Origin: Gonium pectorale
Lineage: Eukaryota; Chlorophyta; Chlorophyceae; Chlamydomonadales; Volvocaceae
Reading direction: 5' to 3'
Assembly: GCA_001584585.1 (NCBI GenBank)
Contig: LSYV01000019.1
Location: forward strand, 199,644 to 234,539
Length of the DNA stretch: 34,896 bases
Shown: positions 1 to 13,300 of the stretch, piece after piece
Layout: each line of letters begins with the position of its first letter
Numbering within the stretch: the stretch's first letter is position 1
Position numbers and translations under genes: made by a program
The notes under the pieces: generated by a model
Databases searched by the model: none
The model's input: only the letters and a program-made list of their open reading frames with translations
What the model was told of the DNA's origin: nothing

Positions 1-3000
1 GGGAGGGCGGGCGGGGCGGCGGGCGCGGCGGCGGGGCGGTCTGATGTGTCCACGTAACGCCCATGATGTTGTCACCATAGCCGTTCATGAACCCCACACC
101 TGCGGGCGGGACAGGCCAGAAAGCGTTCGGTAATGTTTCCAACGACAGTGAGTTCAGCTGAGACTACAGTCCTCTTCGCTTAGCCCGAGACCTTTGTAGC
201 CTGGAAGTTGCGAACAACCCAATCATGACCGCCATAGAGAACGCTTGGAACCTGGCCTCTTCCCTAAGACAATAACACCACGCACAGCGCGCCCATACAA
301 CATCACCCTACCAGCGTCGTACGAGATGTAGACGAAGCCCTTGTCACCCCAGTCGGGGCCCCAGCTGTTCTTGGCAATCCAGTACTGCCTGCACCGGTGA
401 TGGGTTCTGTACTGATTGGGGTGCGAGTTTTGGTCCAACGAAAAGCAAATCCAAGAATGGGGTTGCGGTAACTTACGGTACTGGTTGCCTGGCAAGCGGA
501 AGGCTACGACATTATGTGCCCGCCCCGCATGGCCGATATGCAATCTTGTGAGGCTCCCCTCTCCTTGCCCAAAAGGCCCTGCCCGCCCATTCCCACGGCC
601 GCCAGCCGCACGCTTCAGGTGCAATCACTCACAAAACTCAATGGGATGATACTGTTGGATGACAGCCCGTTCCCATCAACTAATCTCCTCAATCGCCGCA
701 CGCTTCGCCGGTTCCCAACTCACCCGGTGTCGTTGTACCCAATTACAGCCACCTGCGGAGCGCAAGAGCAACCGGTTCAAACCGTGGCAGACGGGGGCAA
801 GAGGCAGAGGGTGCGGGCGGCCGGGTGCGATGCAGGAACGGATGCCCAGGGAGGGCATCGGGCGGAGCTTTCGGAGCGTGTTCAAGGTCTAGGAGGGCGT
901 CCTCCGAAACGGTGCCCTGCACTTGGTGGCGTATGCAGCCCAAGGCGTGCCGGGCATGTCCTCGTCGCCGACCCATGGGACACCTGGCAGGTCCGCACCC
1001 CATGCCTCACCTGGTGGTATCCCGCCAGCCAGCTGAACCTGTCCCACTTGTACGGCCTGCGATGCAGATCGGTTGGACGAGAAAGGGTTAGGGAGAGCGG
1101 CAGAAGTGACGAACTTGGGGAGGATGGGTGATATGGCTGCTAAGAGTGGCATGGACTTGGCACCCGATCCAGGGCAGCCGCAACCTCAACCTAAACCTCA
1201 CCCGCAACCTCAACTGCAGAGCGCAACCCAGATCATCTCAGCCGCCCCGTCAGCCAGCGACCGATAGTCATGGCGGTTAAGGGCGAGCCGACTGCGCAAC
1301 AACCACACCCTACACCAAAGGCAAGCTCTGCCTCCCATGCATGTTGGTGGGCACCGAATTATACTTTCACCACTGCAACCTGACCGTTGATACCGCCCTG
1401 CATCTTGAAGGCCCAGGCGTCGGTCCCGTGCTCCGGGTAAGCGTATGGAACATGCAGTCGCGCACTCCAGACAGCGACGCGACAAACGGGCGAGCAAGCA
1501 AGAAGCCAGTATCGTAGCCGGCAGCCCGTACGTACCAGAAGATCCAAGCCAACTTCTGAGCATCATCCAAGGCCTGGCCAGGCACCACCGGGTCACCCAG
1601 AGCCAGGCCACGAGCTTCATACGGCCCGCCATGGCACTAACCCCACGACCGGCACTCACGTGGGGGGTGCCCAGAAAAAGAAGTCATTGTAGACGGCAAA
1701 AAAAGTGGTCACGGCTCCCCACCGCCGGATGTGCTCCTTGGCCTTCAAGCAAGGAGCGAAAGCACGGGCGATACACGCGACTAGGGTGATGTATGTGCGC
1801 GCAGGAAGAGGCCGGCGGCCTTACATTCAGCGCGCAAGGCAGCGAGCGCCCAGCGGGGTGGCACGAGTGATTCCGGAGAGGCCCACTACCAGGCAGCAAC
1901 CCTCATCAACGCGCGAACCCAAGAACGCCGCAAGGCGCAGTACCAGTGCCCTGAGCTGGGCGCCGGTATCGACCCCTTGGCTGTTAGGTTCACGAGCGAG
2001 ACGAGGCGCTCGCGGTACCCACCACCGCCAGAGGCAGCGCAGTGGGGCACGGCCCTGCGTGCCTACTCGGAGCCACGACCAGTCGCAAGCGAACGGACAC
2101 GGCCGTGGGCAGCCCATCGCAACGGAATCGGCAAGCGAGGCAGTAACAGTACGGTGATGCCGATCCAGGGCGCACGCCCGATGGCGTCTGTTGCTGTGCG
2201 TAAGGGCAACGACGAAATCGAACCATGGCTACAGCGTCCCACCAGCGCAATGTCATTGTAGGTGGCGCGCCCAAAGCTTCCGACGGGGCGGCGGTCGGGA
2301 GCAGACCTTAGGGTACATCCAGGCTCAGCGAGATAAGGGTAGTTGGCCTCTGTTGGGATGCTCTTCTTCACCAGCGCGTCTGTCGCCTGCGGGAGCAAGG
2401 GAAGCAGCGCAGCAGTACCCCATCGCGCCCACACGTTTAGCTAGCAAGGAGAGTGGGTATGCGAACAAGCGGAGCAGACCGGCAGGGGCGCAGGAAGGGC
2501 ATGGCAGCGATGCATCAACCGCCGTGCAGGCCGGTATGCGCGCGACGACAGCGACGGCGATGGAGTTATGCCGCTGACAGCCACATAACAGACAGCAGCA
2601 TAAAAGTTTGCATACGGATGCCACCTTTCAGGTCCCTGTATCGGTCAATGTGCGGACCGGACAAAGTATCGACAGCAGCATGTGTAACAACTTAGGGTCT
2701 GCCAATCTGCTGCCTGCGAGAGGCGAACCCATGACACGCACATGCCGCGGCGACGGAGCCACGTGTCACACAATGCCCAGCTGCGGTAAATAATCATGGT
2801 CACCCCGGCTCCCGATCCCGCAATCCGTGAACTATCCATCTTTCCAAGCCACGTTACACAAACATTGTGCAGCGACCGTCGCGCTGCAACGCCTCCTGTC
2901 CTCCCGCCCCTAACCTCCGCTACCGCTTACCTGCGACATGTACCAGCCGATAGAACATGAAGGTTCATACAGGCGGTTGCAAAAGAAGATCCTGGCGGTG

Positions 3001-5175
3001 GGAGTGGGCAATCGAGGAGTCATAGTTGGCAGTTGGGAGGCCCAGAGGGGCGTGTTGTACGGCATGCTGTAGGGTGCAGCATCCATACACGACGGCACCA
3101 GGGGCGTGGCGTCGGGCAGCTACAAAACATGAAACGTCGTGCGAGAATTGCGACAGACGCAGGCGCCATAAGTCCTGTTATATGCAGCTAGGCGTCTCCC
3201 GACAACGATCAGGCCGGGAAACCCTAGTATGGACCAACTAGCCAACCGACCGAGCAACCGGAGAAGCGTCACTGACCACTGCTCCGAGAAGTCGTTTTTG
3301 TTGATGATTGTGTCGTTGGCAACCGCAACGGCGATCTCGGCAATGGCTGCTGCCGCAAAGGCCACACAAGTGCCGCAGCCTCCCTGGTCCTTGACGGGTG
3401 ATACGTAGCTGTATCCGGTATCGCCGATGCCGCCCCGCCGGGCGTCCCAAGCGGGATAGTCGAGCGCTGCCAGGACCTGGCTGAAGGTGTAGCTCCCGAC
3501 CGCCTTGTCCTCCTGGGCGAGAGGCACCTGCGGAAAGCGGCAAGCCGGGGTCAACACGTACGCTCCTATGCGTGCTTGAAAAGCGCAATGGGACACATCA
3601 ATCGGGAGGGGACGCCGGGTACTATGTACCGCATATACTACACAGGTGTACCAGTAAAGCTCCGGCAGGTCCCCAGTTTTGTCATCGACTGGTGCAGCTG
3701 AAACAGATGTCTACCATACATTTGCAGCAGTGAACGCCTTCCTGAGGTCGCCAGGGCTCAGGCTGCTGGCTCTGCGGGGGTCCTTGTTCTGAGACTGAAG
3801 CTGCTTGGCCACCTGAGCGGGAACGGTGGAAAGATAGGAGGGCAGCAGAGAAACAGTTGCGCCTCCTGTGCCGTAGAAATACTCAAAATCCGAAAACGAC
3901 ATGCTGACAGCGCCCCATCGCCAGAGGTGACGTTCATGGCTACGGCTGCATAGGCGCCATGAGCCCTCAAGTGAACCTCGCTTTCCAAGTAGCCAAATCC
4001 TGTGCAATACTACGCTAACAAGAACATCTAGTACAACCATGAGAGCAGGAGCATTTCAAAACATCCGCATGTTCTGCTGGTCAAGGCTATGGCTGCCCCG
4101 AGTGTGTGGCCTACGCACCCGGGACCCGGGCCCGGCTGCGGCGCACCCACCCTCTCAGCTGCCGCGGCGGCCGCGCGCATGTTCCTATATTGCTGCTCAG
4201 TGTTGACCCGGGAGCTCGGGGAGACGCTCGCCTGGGGTGGGTGGTCGATAGAGGAACCGGGTGTGTGTGGTGTGTGCTAAGGAACAGATATGCTTGGGAG
4301 GGCCAGCGTCACAGTGATAGGCTCAGAGGTTAGCCGTCCATCTGGGACAGGAGGCGAACGGCAGCGCTAATGGAATCCAAAGCAAGGTGCCGTGTGCTAT
4401 GCGCATCGCAGCGTACTGCCGTCAGCCCAGGCGTGGAGCTTACGCGAGCCACAACGCCTCATGGTTATGGCCCCATCAGTACAGTGGATAAACCTGGCCG
4501 GCTCCCTCTTGAAACTCCCCCGCTGTGAGGGGGTTCGATAGGTTCGGTACACGGGCGGGCGCATCTTACCGGCGGCAACAGCCCCGCCAGCGTGCGGCCG
4601 TGCATCGCGACATAGATCCCGTCGCAGCTCAGCACGTCGCTCGCGCTGCCGTCCATGACGGAGAAAAGGGGCGCCATCGGCACCACCTTGAGGTCCCCCG
4701 TAGTCGTGAAGGCACTGCACCGGGGTGTTGCGCCGCACACCGCCCCCAGGCCGACCGGCGCGGGGATCGTGCCGTTCAGGCTTCTAAGCAGGTACGCCCC
4801 AGGCACGTCTTGCAGGCGGTAGAACGTGTAGTTGGCGACCGAGGGGCATGAGACTGCAAGGGTAGGGTAGGACCAAGCACTCCGCTGAGATGTGCATTGC
4901 AAGGCAAACGATAATGCTTCTGATTATCGATACGACGCGCGCTGTTGCATCTGCCCGAACCCAAGACATGGTTCAGCCGAACGGGCAGCCGGGCACCCAT
5001 CAGGACCCCCATGAGACTTACTTTGTGCATATGCTGTAAACTGGTTGCAGAGCGGTGACAGCGCCGCTGCCAACAGCAGCAGAGGTGTGAGAGGGGACAG
5101 TCTCCGCCTCCCCAGAACAGAGCCATTAGCCGAAGCCGTTCGCCGTGCATAGCTCTTGTACGATGCTATTGCCAT
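1..5175 (-). CDS. Secreted papain-family (C1A) cysteine peptidase with proline-rich tail, left copy, 3' end outside window
   Basis: Exons on the minus strand: 5175-5022, 4853-4570, 4231-4151, 3812-3720, 3527-3277, 2991-2931, 2386-2243, 1742-1660, 1056-1011, 752-724, 388-312, 99-<1. All junctions have GT donors and AG acceptors (the 1742 acceptor is a weaker aag) and keep frame. The first ATG gives a signal peptide with a leucine-rich core (PLLLLAAALS) ending AYA-Q. Next comes a region of about 95 residues with a C-x4-CxAFTTxGDLK pattern resembling PAN/WSC-like modules of algal matrix proteins, then a helical propeptide. The peptidase domain shows KDQGGCGTCVAFA (oxyanion Gln, catalytic Cys; Val where papain has Trp), SEQW then [31 protein letters not shown] (catalytic His) and YWIAKNSWG (catalytic Asn). 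After GDNIMGVTW the frame turns proline-rich at the window edge. Known for the family: endopeptidase activity in secretory or extracellular compartments. Inferred: matrix or wall turnover. It is a tandem paralog of the gene at 7331-14491. Confidence 0.86.
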
Positions 5176-7330
5176 GATGCCGCACGTCCAGCCCTGGACC
5201 GTGGTTTACGTGACCAGAGCAGTGCTCTGTACGTGACACTCTGGCAACAGGCTACAATAATGTGTTACAATAACTATTTGTACTGAGTATCTTTCCTGTA
5301 GTTGGCTCTAACACCGGGGTTGGGCTAAACAGGGTACACCATGTCTGCGGCTTGCCCCGGTTCCCGGAATCCCGTAATCCGCATATGTAGTTCCTGAATT
5401 CTGTGTGAGAAGGAGAGGTAGGGCACGGTACGAAACAGCAGTTGACGGTTGTGCGGCCGGCCTACTGCTGCGAAGTAATGCTGTCTGCTCATCAGTGTCA
5501 GCAGGCACATTAAATTTTATTGATTGAAAGGTTGTATGCATATGCTTCAAGACGACGCCTGAGACCAACCGTCTAAGTGCGGCTGGTGTGGATCTGTGGA
5601 TGCCAAGCTCGGCTATTGTTCTTCGTAATTTTAGTGCTGCGCGGTGCTGGTATCACCACAGATCATGGCTAGTCTGAACTGCAAACGGGCCTTCCCCAGT
5701 ATTGTCCTTAACCGCAAGGACAGCAGCCGGCAGGGGCATCAAGTTTCAGAAGGAACTTTAGCGCGCTACAATGAGCGCCAGTCAGTGTATGCATACGCCC
5801 GGTCTCCGTTTGCACCGAACTGCCTGCCATATGCGTGCGCGTCAAAGAAAGAGAACCAGAAACGGGGAAGGCAGCAAAACAATTACAGAGAAGCCCCTGT
5901 CCACACATATACTCCATGTCATACAATCATGCTGTTATCACCTACACGCACATCTACTACTACCCGAGGGGTCTGTCGCCGTCTGCCTTATTCCCCGTGG
6001 GGCTGCCCGGGCAGCGTATCGGGTCTGCTCGTTATCATGCAAGACAAGCTAGCGCGCGAACATTCCTGTTCTGTGGATGCGGCGCGCGATTGACGTGCCG
6101 AAAGCCACTCACTCCCTGCAAATTGCGGTGGCGCACTTCTGGGCCCAGAGGTCACGAACTAGCTACCGCGCGGTTATCCATGAATCCATCTCCTTAAAGG
6201 AAATAAATACCCTCATCACAAAGAGCTATAGGCACGGTACCACCCAAATGAGCTTTTAACGATGAAGCCACAGTGAAGGCAAACGGGCGGCCACTCAAGA
6301 AACGCAACGGCCAGGAACCCTTCACTAAGCGGCAATTGTAGGTTTCGGGTCCTTGCAATGAAGAGGGTGGCGGGTTATTCCCCCCATGAATGGTGATAAG
6401 CCTCCGTCGGGGGCCCGTACGCCCGCACCACCCAGGCCTGCATATGTCGCCCACCGCAGCGCAGCTTCTGGCCCCGCAACTGAGAGCATACATGCATCAG
6501 CCCAGGCCCCGAAGCGGGGTTTCGCCTCTCCTGGCCCGCCACGCTCAATGTCTGCACCAGGCACCATTAATTACTGGCCAGACGCGGTCATGCACAGTCT
6601 AAAGCCGAACCCCACATCGCCTCCTGCCCAAACTTCCTGTGCCCCGCCACCGTCCTGGGTTCCTAGAGCGGCAAAGGATCCGCATTGCGGCGAACCTCTC
6701 TACCTCTCTACCGACGCAGATCCTAGGCCAGCTGGGCCTGGCATCCGGCAACAATGTTTGGCCTTCCGCAACATAATTCCAGCGGAGCAGGCACCCCTCC
6801 GTACCCTGAAACATTCTTCATTCACATCTTAACCTAGCATCCTACCAAAGCCGACCGCGTTACGGCACAGAAACACTTCCTACTAGTGAACGCAGTTAGT
6901 TCATGGTGATGAGCGAAGCTAGGTAGCAGCCGCCTGTCTTGCCGGGTGGTCCCCAGAATCAAGTCCTTCCAGATGCCCAGCGGCTGCATCGGACCTAAGG
7001 CGAGCCGAACTGGCTCTGCATGATGACAAACCACATCAGCTTCAAAGAGAGAGACGGGAAGGCACGCCGCTGGGCGCAGGCCCCCCGGGGCTGACGCGGT
7101 GTCACAGGGAATGCAGACCCTTGAGCTTGACACCTGATCGCCCGCTGCGGCCGGCGGTACCTAGTGCCAGGACGGACGCGTGAGCGCGCCCGCCGCAATG
7201 CATGGCGACACGCTCCGCAATGCGGAATCGGCGAAAAAGAAGTCCCGGGGGCACAAACCCTGCGCGGTCGACACCTGCCGCCTCCTTCCTCAGTACTGTT
7301 GAGGCGGGCTGGTCCAGGTATGCCAACCGC
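5176..7330. other. Intergenic region between the two peptidase genes
   Basis: This stretch would hold the 3' UTR of the right gene and the promoter of the left gene. I see no conserved protein, RNA gene or mobile element. TGTAA on the minus strand occurs near 5266 and 5885, both far from the stop at 7331, so neither can be assigned. Open frames here have no recognisable motifs. Confidence 0.5.
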
Positions 7331-10300
7331 CTAGTACTGGCCCCGCCGCGTGACCGCCCTCCGGAGAGACCGCCGCTTCCGCTGCCCGCTGACTGAAGGG
7401 CTGCTGCCGGGATAGTCCTCCTCGCCGACAGGCGCGGCGGCGGCGGCCTCCTCCCACTCGTTGGTGCCGGGCGCGATGGGGGGTAGCCGCCACTCGCCAC
7501 AGTCGCGCGCACACGTGACATCCGTCTCGCCGAGCTCAGTGCTGCAGATGCCATCGCCTGCAACAAGACACGAGAAAGAAGTGACTCTTGGGGCGCGTCC
7601 GAGGTGGCAGATACGGGGCGTTTTCTTTAGCGCGGCCCAGTATTTACGGTACGCGGGTTTCTTGGGGGAGTTGCGGAGATGCTAGTTGCAGGTGCCCCCA
7701 TGCTTGATGTGGGCTAGTTGCAGGTGCCCCGCAATGATGTGGGCGATCTCAAGAGTCAAGGGAACGCGGCACACTCACATCCTTTTCCTGTAAGCAGCGC
7801 ATGGCGCGACGATACACGCTGGTACTTCCTGGTTGCGTGTCGAGGCGCGGGGCAGCTTCCAGACCGATGCCCCCCGTGACGCCCCCAACCCCCCACCTCG
7901 ATCACCCTCGCCAATCCAAGCTTACCGCAAAAGAACTCGTCCTTGAAACTGCCGCAGTCTTTGATGCACGAGAAACAGTCCTCTCGGTAGCCCCTCCGCC
8001 GGCTGGTGCACACGCCGTCGCCGCAGTAAGGCCCGCCGACAACGCTGCAGGCCCCGCAGTCAGAGCAGCCGCCACCAGGAGAGTTGGGCCCCACGCAGCG
8101 CTCGCCCGCGTCCCATTCGCACACCTAGCATCCGGCAAACAAGCACGGGGAGGCGGAACCTTGAGTGGCCACGAAAGGCCACGAGCCCGTATTGACAAAC
8201 CAGCAGCGAGGCCATCTGCTCCGGCCGTGAATCAGGATACGGCGGCTAACCACGGGTACCCGTGCGTACAGCATGTCCCGTTGCACCCGGGTTGCATTTC
8301 GTGAGGTATGCGACGGCACTGGTCTTCCAGCCACGTACCTTGTTCTTGTTGCAGGTGTTCTTGGGGCAGTCGGATGGGCAAGTCGCGTAGGTCTCACCTG
8401 TGAATGGCAAGTAAGACGCCGTCAGTACCGCACACCTGTTGTGGCTTTAACTCCAGCGACAGTAATGAAGCGACACCCCAACCCAATCATCACATGGCTC
8501 TCACCGAACGCTGCTTCCGAGCACACCCCGTCGCCACAGCACGTGAGGGCGCCGCCCGGAGTAGCGAAGCCGCAGTCCGCCAGACAGGTGAGGCAGGTCT
8601 CGGCGCCTGCACGGGGCAACAGCAGGCGGGCGATGACGCAGGCGGGCGCTCCAAGGTTCAAGCCTGTACGCGATGTGAGGCTTGGAGCGGATCGACAGAT
8701 GGTTCGGCCAGGCCTCGTCGCCTAAATATGGAACGCGTTACGCCAGCTCAGGGGCAGCGCACAAGCCGGTGGCACAGGGGCAATGCATCTGCTGGGATAA
8801 GCGACGATGGCGCTAAGAGGTGCCTGACGGCGTCGAACGCACCGTCCGTCCGCACTTGGCGGTGGCTGCAGCACACCAGGCGCGTAGTCGGGCATTGCGC
8901 ACACATGTCTCACAGAGACCTGTACAAAAGGCTGACAGACGCACGGATACGTCCTTCACGCACAAGCATACTTTCGCAGAAGCCCGTGGGCGTATACCCT
9001 GCAGGACTCCCACGCGGCCTGTGCAGCGCCGCGCGCGGCAAAACATGCAAACGCGACGCCCCACACCCACCGTTGCAGACGCCGTCGCCACAGGTCGTGC
9101 ACTTTCCGCAGTCGCTGGGGCAGCTGCTGCACGTCTCGGCGACGCTGCACCAGCCGTCTCCGCATACGCCAGGGCCGCTCAATGCGGCAAGGATAGGCGG
9201 GCGTGGGGGAGGCGGGCTTGGGGATGGCGGGCGCGGAGACGGCGGAGGTGGTGAGGGCGGGCGGGGTGAAGGGGGTTTAGGCGGTGGAGACGGCGGCAGC
9301 GGGGAGGGCGGCCTAGGCGATGGTGGCAGCGGGGAGGGCGGGCGGGGTGATGGCGGCAACGGGGAGGGAGGGCTGGGAGGCGGCAGCGGCGGGGAGGGTG
9401 GCTTGGGGGAGGGTGGCTTGGGAGAGGGTGGCGTTGGGGGAGGGTGGCGTTGGGGGAGGGTGGCGTTGGGGGAGGGTGGCTTTGGAGAGGGTGGCTTGGG
9501 GGAGGGTGGCTTGGGGGAGGGTGGCTTGGGGGAGGGTGGCTTGGGAGAGGGTGGCTTGGGGGAGGGTGGCTTGGAGGAGGGTGGCTTGGGAGAGGGTGGC
9601 CTTGGCGAGGGTGGCTTGGGGGGTAATGAAGAGATGGCTTGGCTCGATGGCGTGGGGGAGGGCGGTTTGGGGGAAGGGGGTTTTGGTGATGGCGGCTGCG
9701 GGTTCGGTGGAGGGGAAGGCGGGGCAGGCGGTGGCGGTGGAGGAGCGGGAGGAAGAGGAGGAGACGGCGGCGGGTTAGGAGGCGAAAGCGGGGCCGGTGG
9801 AGGGGCAGGCGAAGGTAGCACTGGAGATGGCGAGGGAGGTGAAGGAGGGCTAGGCGATGGGGGCCGAGGTAATGGCGGCTTGGGCGACGGTGGCTTGGGT
9901 GATGGCGGCTTTGGCGACGGCGGCTTGGGTGACGGGGGCATAGGAGAGGGCGGCGCGGGAGACGGCGGCGTGGGCGACGGAGGCAACGGCTTGGGGGGCA
10001 TGGGCAAAGGCGGCGCCGGCGGCACGGGGGGCGGCGCCGGCGGCGAGGGGAGTGGCGAGGGCGGCGACGGGCCGGGCGATGGTGGCGGTGGCGACGGAGA
10101 CGGCGGCGGTGACGGCGGCGTGGGCTGTGGCGAGGGCGGTGGGGGGACCGGCGGACGCGGGGAAGGAGGCCTTGGCGAGGGTGGCGAGAAGGGCGACGGC
10201 GGTCTTGGAGACGGCGGACGTGACGTCGAGGTCGGGCTGAGGTTCAAGGATCCCGCGGCGGGTGCCCAAGTGACTCCGATGATGTTGTCGTTGATTCCAG

Positions 10301-13300
10301 TCATTAAGCCCACTCCGGCGTTGTACGACACCTTCCCGTAGCCCCTGGAAGGATGGCAACCGAGTCCGTAGCGTAAAGCCAAGTGCGGAGCTAACACCGG
10401 GTGCAAACACGCCCAGCACAGGCGCGCGCCTGTGCGATTCCCCCGGCGCGCAGCGAGCATGTACGGCACGGCACGTCCATGTACGGCATGTGTGTGGCGC
10501 ATTGACCACCATCACACTCCCACGCTCACCCGTCGCCCCAGCCCGTGCCCCAGCTGTTCTTGATGATCCAGAAGGACCTGCAGCATATGCGCGCGAGGGG
10601 TGCGTGGGTGCTTGGGTTGATATCGTGCTTGGCTGTCGGGGCTCACAGGACCGCACAGCAGATAGGCGTGGCTAGGGCAGCTCGTGGACACCGCGGAACG
10701 CGTAGCAGTATGAGGCGCGGTTGCGTGTTCATGGGCCAGAGCGGAGTGGGCCATCGGCATCATGCGATGCACCGGTGCAGGCGCCCGGGGCAAAACGGAG
10801 CCCAGCAAGATGTACGCGGCCCGACTCACCCGGTGTCATTGTAACCGACAACAGCAACCTGCCAAGGGCAAACGGTTAGGGGCGGACATGGTCGGAAGCC
10901 AGGGATTGGCCCGACGGATAGTGCGAAGCGGGGAGCGAGGCGGCAATGACCGTTGCAGACAAGACAGGTCGCGGCGGCAGTGGCCCAGCGCGCCAGCGAC
11001 ACACACCCCACACCGAACCTGGTGGAATCCGGCAAGCTCGGTATTGCGGCCCCATACGTACGGCCTGTCGTACGGCGTTCCAACGAGGCGTGGAGGGACA
11101 ATCAATGGTAGTTACAACGGATGAGTGCCGTTTTACACTTGAGTGCTTTCCTCGCGCAGGCAGGCCCTTGCGCAGGGCAAGTGCGCTTCTGCAGTGCAGG
11201 CTGTCGGTGAACCTCGGGACAGGCCCCTGTGACGTCGGCGGATGACGACGCACCGCCAGGCAGTTGCGACTTGCGAGCAATCCACGTCGTCAAACTACCA
11301 CCATCCACCCACAGGTGAGGGCGGGGCTAACTGGCGGTCTGCCACAGGGTGGCCCAGTGCAACTACGCCCTGTTAGCATCTTTCCCTGGCCTGGGGGTCT
11401 CGGCGCCACTACGCCCGACTCGCATCGCCCGCATCTTTCCCTGGCCTTGTGCATCGGCATCCCGCGCCGGCAGACGTACGTCGGGGGCACCCAGTCGAAG
11501 AAGTCGGTGTAGACACTCATGTACGAGGACACAGCGCCCCACTGCCGGATGTGTTCCTTGGCCTGCGCGGCGCAAATCGCCAGGCACCAAACGGTGTGGG
11601 CTTTTCCCGGCGCTGAGCTCACGACGAGTTCGGTACGGGGTGGCCAGCAAATTTGGGGCCTACGCAGACTGCCGTGTTCTTCGGGTCTGTACGGAGCGGC
11701 CGCAGGTGTTGAAAAGTCGGCGCGGCAAACGGGGAGTGGGCAGCGCCTTCCACGGGGGCCCTCGACGGGCAGCGGTGCTTGCACTGGCGTGCTGCCGGTA
11801 CGCGCCGTGGGCCACAGCCGCCGGCAGCACGCGGTGCACGGGGCTTCTGCGCCCGGGAAACCCCCATTGAGCAAACGCGCTGTATGCCCCGAAACCCACC
11901 TGCGTAAGGTTGTTAATCTTGAAGGCGCTGAAGTTCCCCCCGGGCCGGCGCTCGGGCGTGGCCTTGATAGCGCAGTCAAAGTCGTCGACGTAGGGGTAGT
12001 TGGCCTCGGTGGGGATGCCCTTCTGGACGAGCGCGTCGGCAGCCTGGAGAAAGACGGACGGGAAGTGCCGCAGCACGAGAACTTCCATGATGGTTGGAAG
12101 CTGGACAGCGGCCATGATGGTTACCGCTGCATGCTGAAAGCGTTAGGCGGCGAGCATTGGTCCGAGCGCATGCTATCACGGCCGCAAGCAGCGTGCATCC
12201 CGATCCCCGCTGTCGCTATGCCCTGCGTCCCAACCGCCTTACCGCAGTCATGTACCAACCGTACAAGCAAGACCCAACTTTCATGCCGTTGCAAAAGAAC
12301 AGCCTGCAACCAGCACAAGCGGATCCAAGGAGGACCGAGCGTTGGCAATCTGCCGCTTTCAGCTATGTAGCAGTTCATGTGGGCACAAAGATGAGCCTGC
12401 ACGCGTGCCGTACCACACAAACGCAACGCAGTTGGGGGAGCGCGGGGGAAGCGCACCCGGGGCGAGCACGCCAGGCCACCCTGCCTAGAGCTGTGCCCTA
12501 CACACCGTACAGACATGCAGCCCCGGCGCACAGGCGCAGCAGTAGCCGACTAGCCAAGCAGCCAATCGCGAACAAGCGGCTCACCACTGCTCCGAATAGT
12601 CGTTGCCGTTGATTATCGAACCGTTGGCGATCGCAACCGCCGTCTCCGCAAGGGAGGCCGTGGCGAAGGCGACGCAGGAGCCGCAATAGCCCTGGTCCTT
12701 GACCGGACTGATGTAATTGTAGCTCAGGCTGCCGCCGCCGGGACGGGCGACCCGCGAGTCCCACGTGGGGTACGCCATCGCGAGCAGCACCTCCTCAAAA
12801 TTGTAACTGCCGACGACTGTGTCCTTCTGGGCCAGAGGAGTCTGCGAGGCAGGAGGCAGAAGGGGTCCCGCACAGGCAGGCAACGACGGCATGTCGATTT
12901 GGGGCGCAGCACGGGGTCGCCGGTGACCAGTTCCACACGGTGCCGTACGCGTGACACCTGACAGAGCGGCAAACGTGTGCGCTCCTGCAGGACCGGCGGC
13001 CTATTGCAAGTCTTTATCACATTTGTGATGACCCAACGACGGCACTGTTACACAAGGAGGGCCCTGTACAAGTACGGCACAATGTATGCGGAAGTACGGC
13101 ACACACGTGCCTGGGCCTCATCGAATGCCACGCGCAGCTCCTGCAAGGGCACGTCCAAGGCTGCGCGCGGGTTTAGGTCCATCGCCTTAAGCTCGTTGGC
13201 GACCTGTATGGGACCGGGGCACAGGAGGGCACTCGCATTTCCTGCCTGCCTCTGGAAACAGGGTTGCTGCGCGCAGCAGTTCCCCTGCCGAAGGAGCGGC

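Noticed and set aside
1380..1464. Candidate peptidase exon reading GTDAWAFKMQGGINGQ in the left copy
   Set aside because: It is phase-compatible but would replace the catalytic His by Gly and has no counterpart in the right copy. The 46-nt exon at 1056-1011 carries AGYHQ, keeps phase and matches 11064-11019 in the right copy.
8880..8925. Possible extra exon of the right peptidase reading GLCETC
   Set aside because: Splicing 9071 directly to 8606 keeps frame and yields a regular [20 protein letters not shown] module. The candidate lacks the second half of the repeat and runs to a stop.
8404..10341. 645-codon plus-strand open frame encoding a Gly-rich GEGGLGEGG protein
   Set aside because: It is the exact antisense of the Pro-rich exon of the right peptidase gene; GC-rich repeat DNA opens several frames at once. 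The minus frame is the one linked by consistent splice phases to conserved domains.
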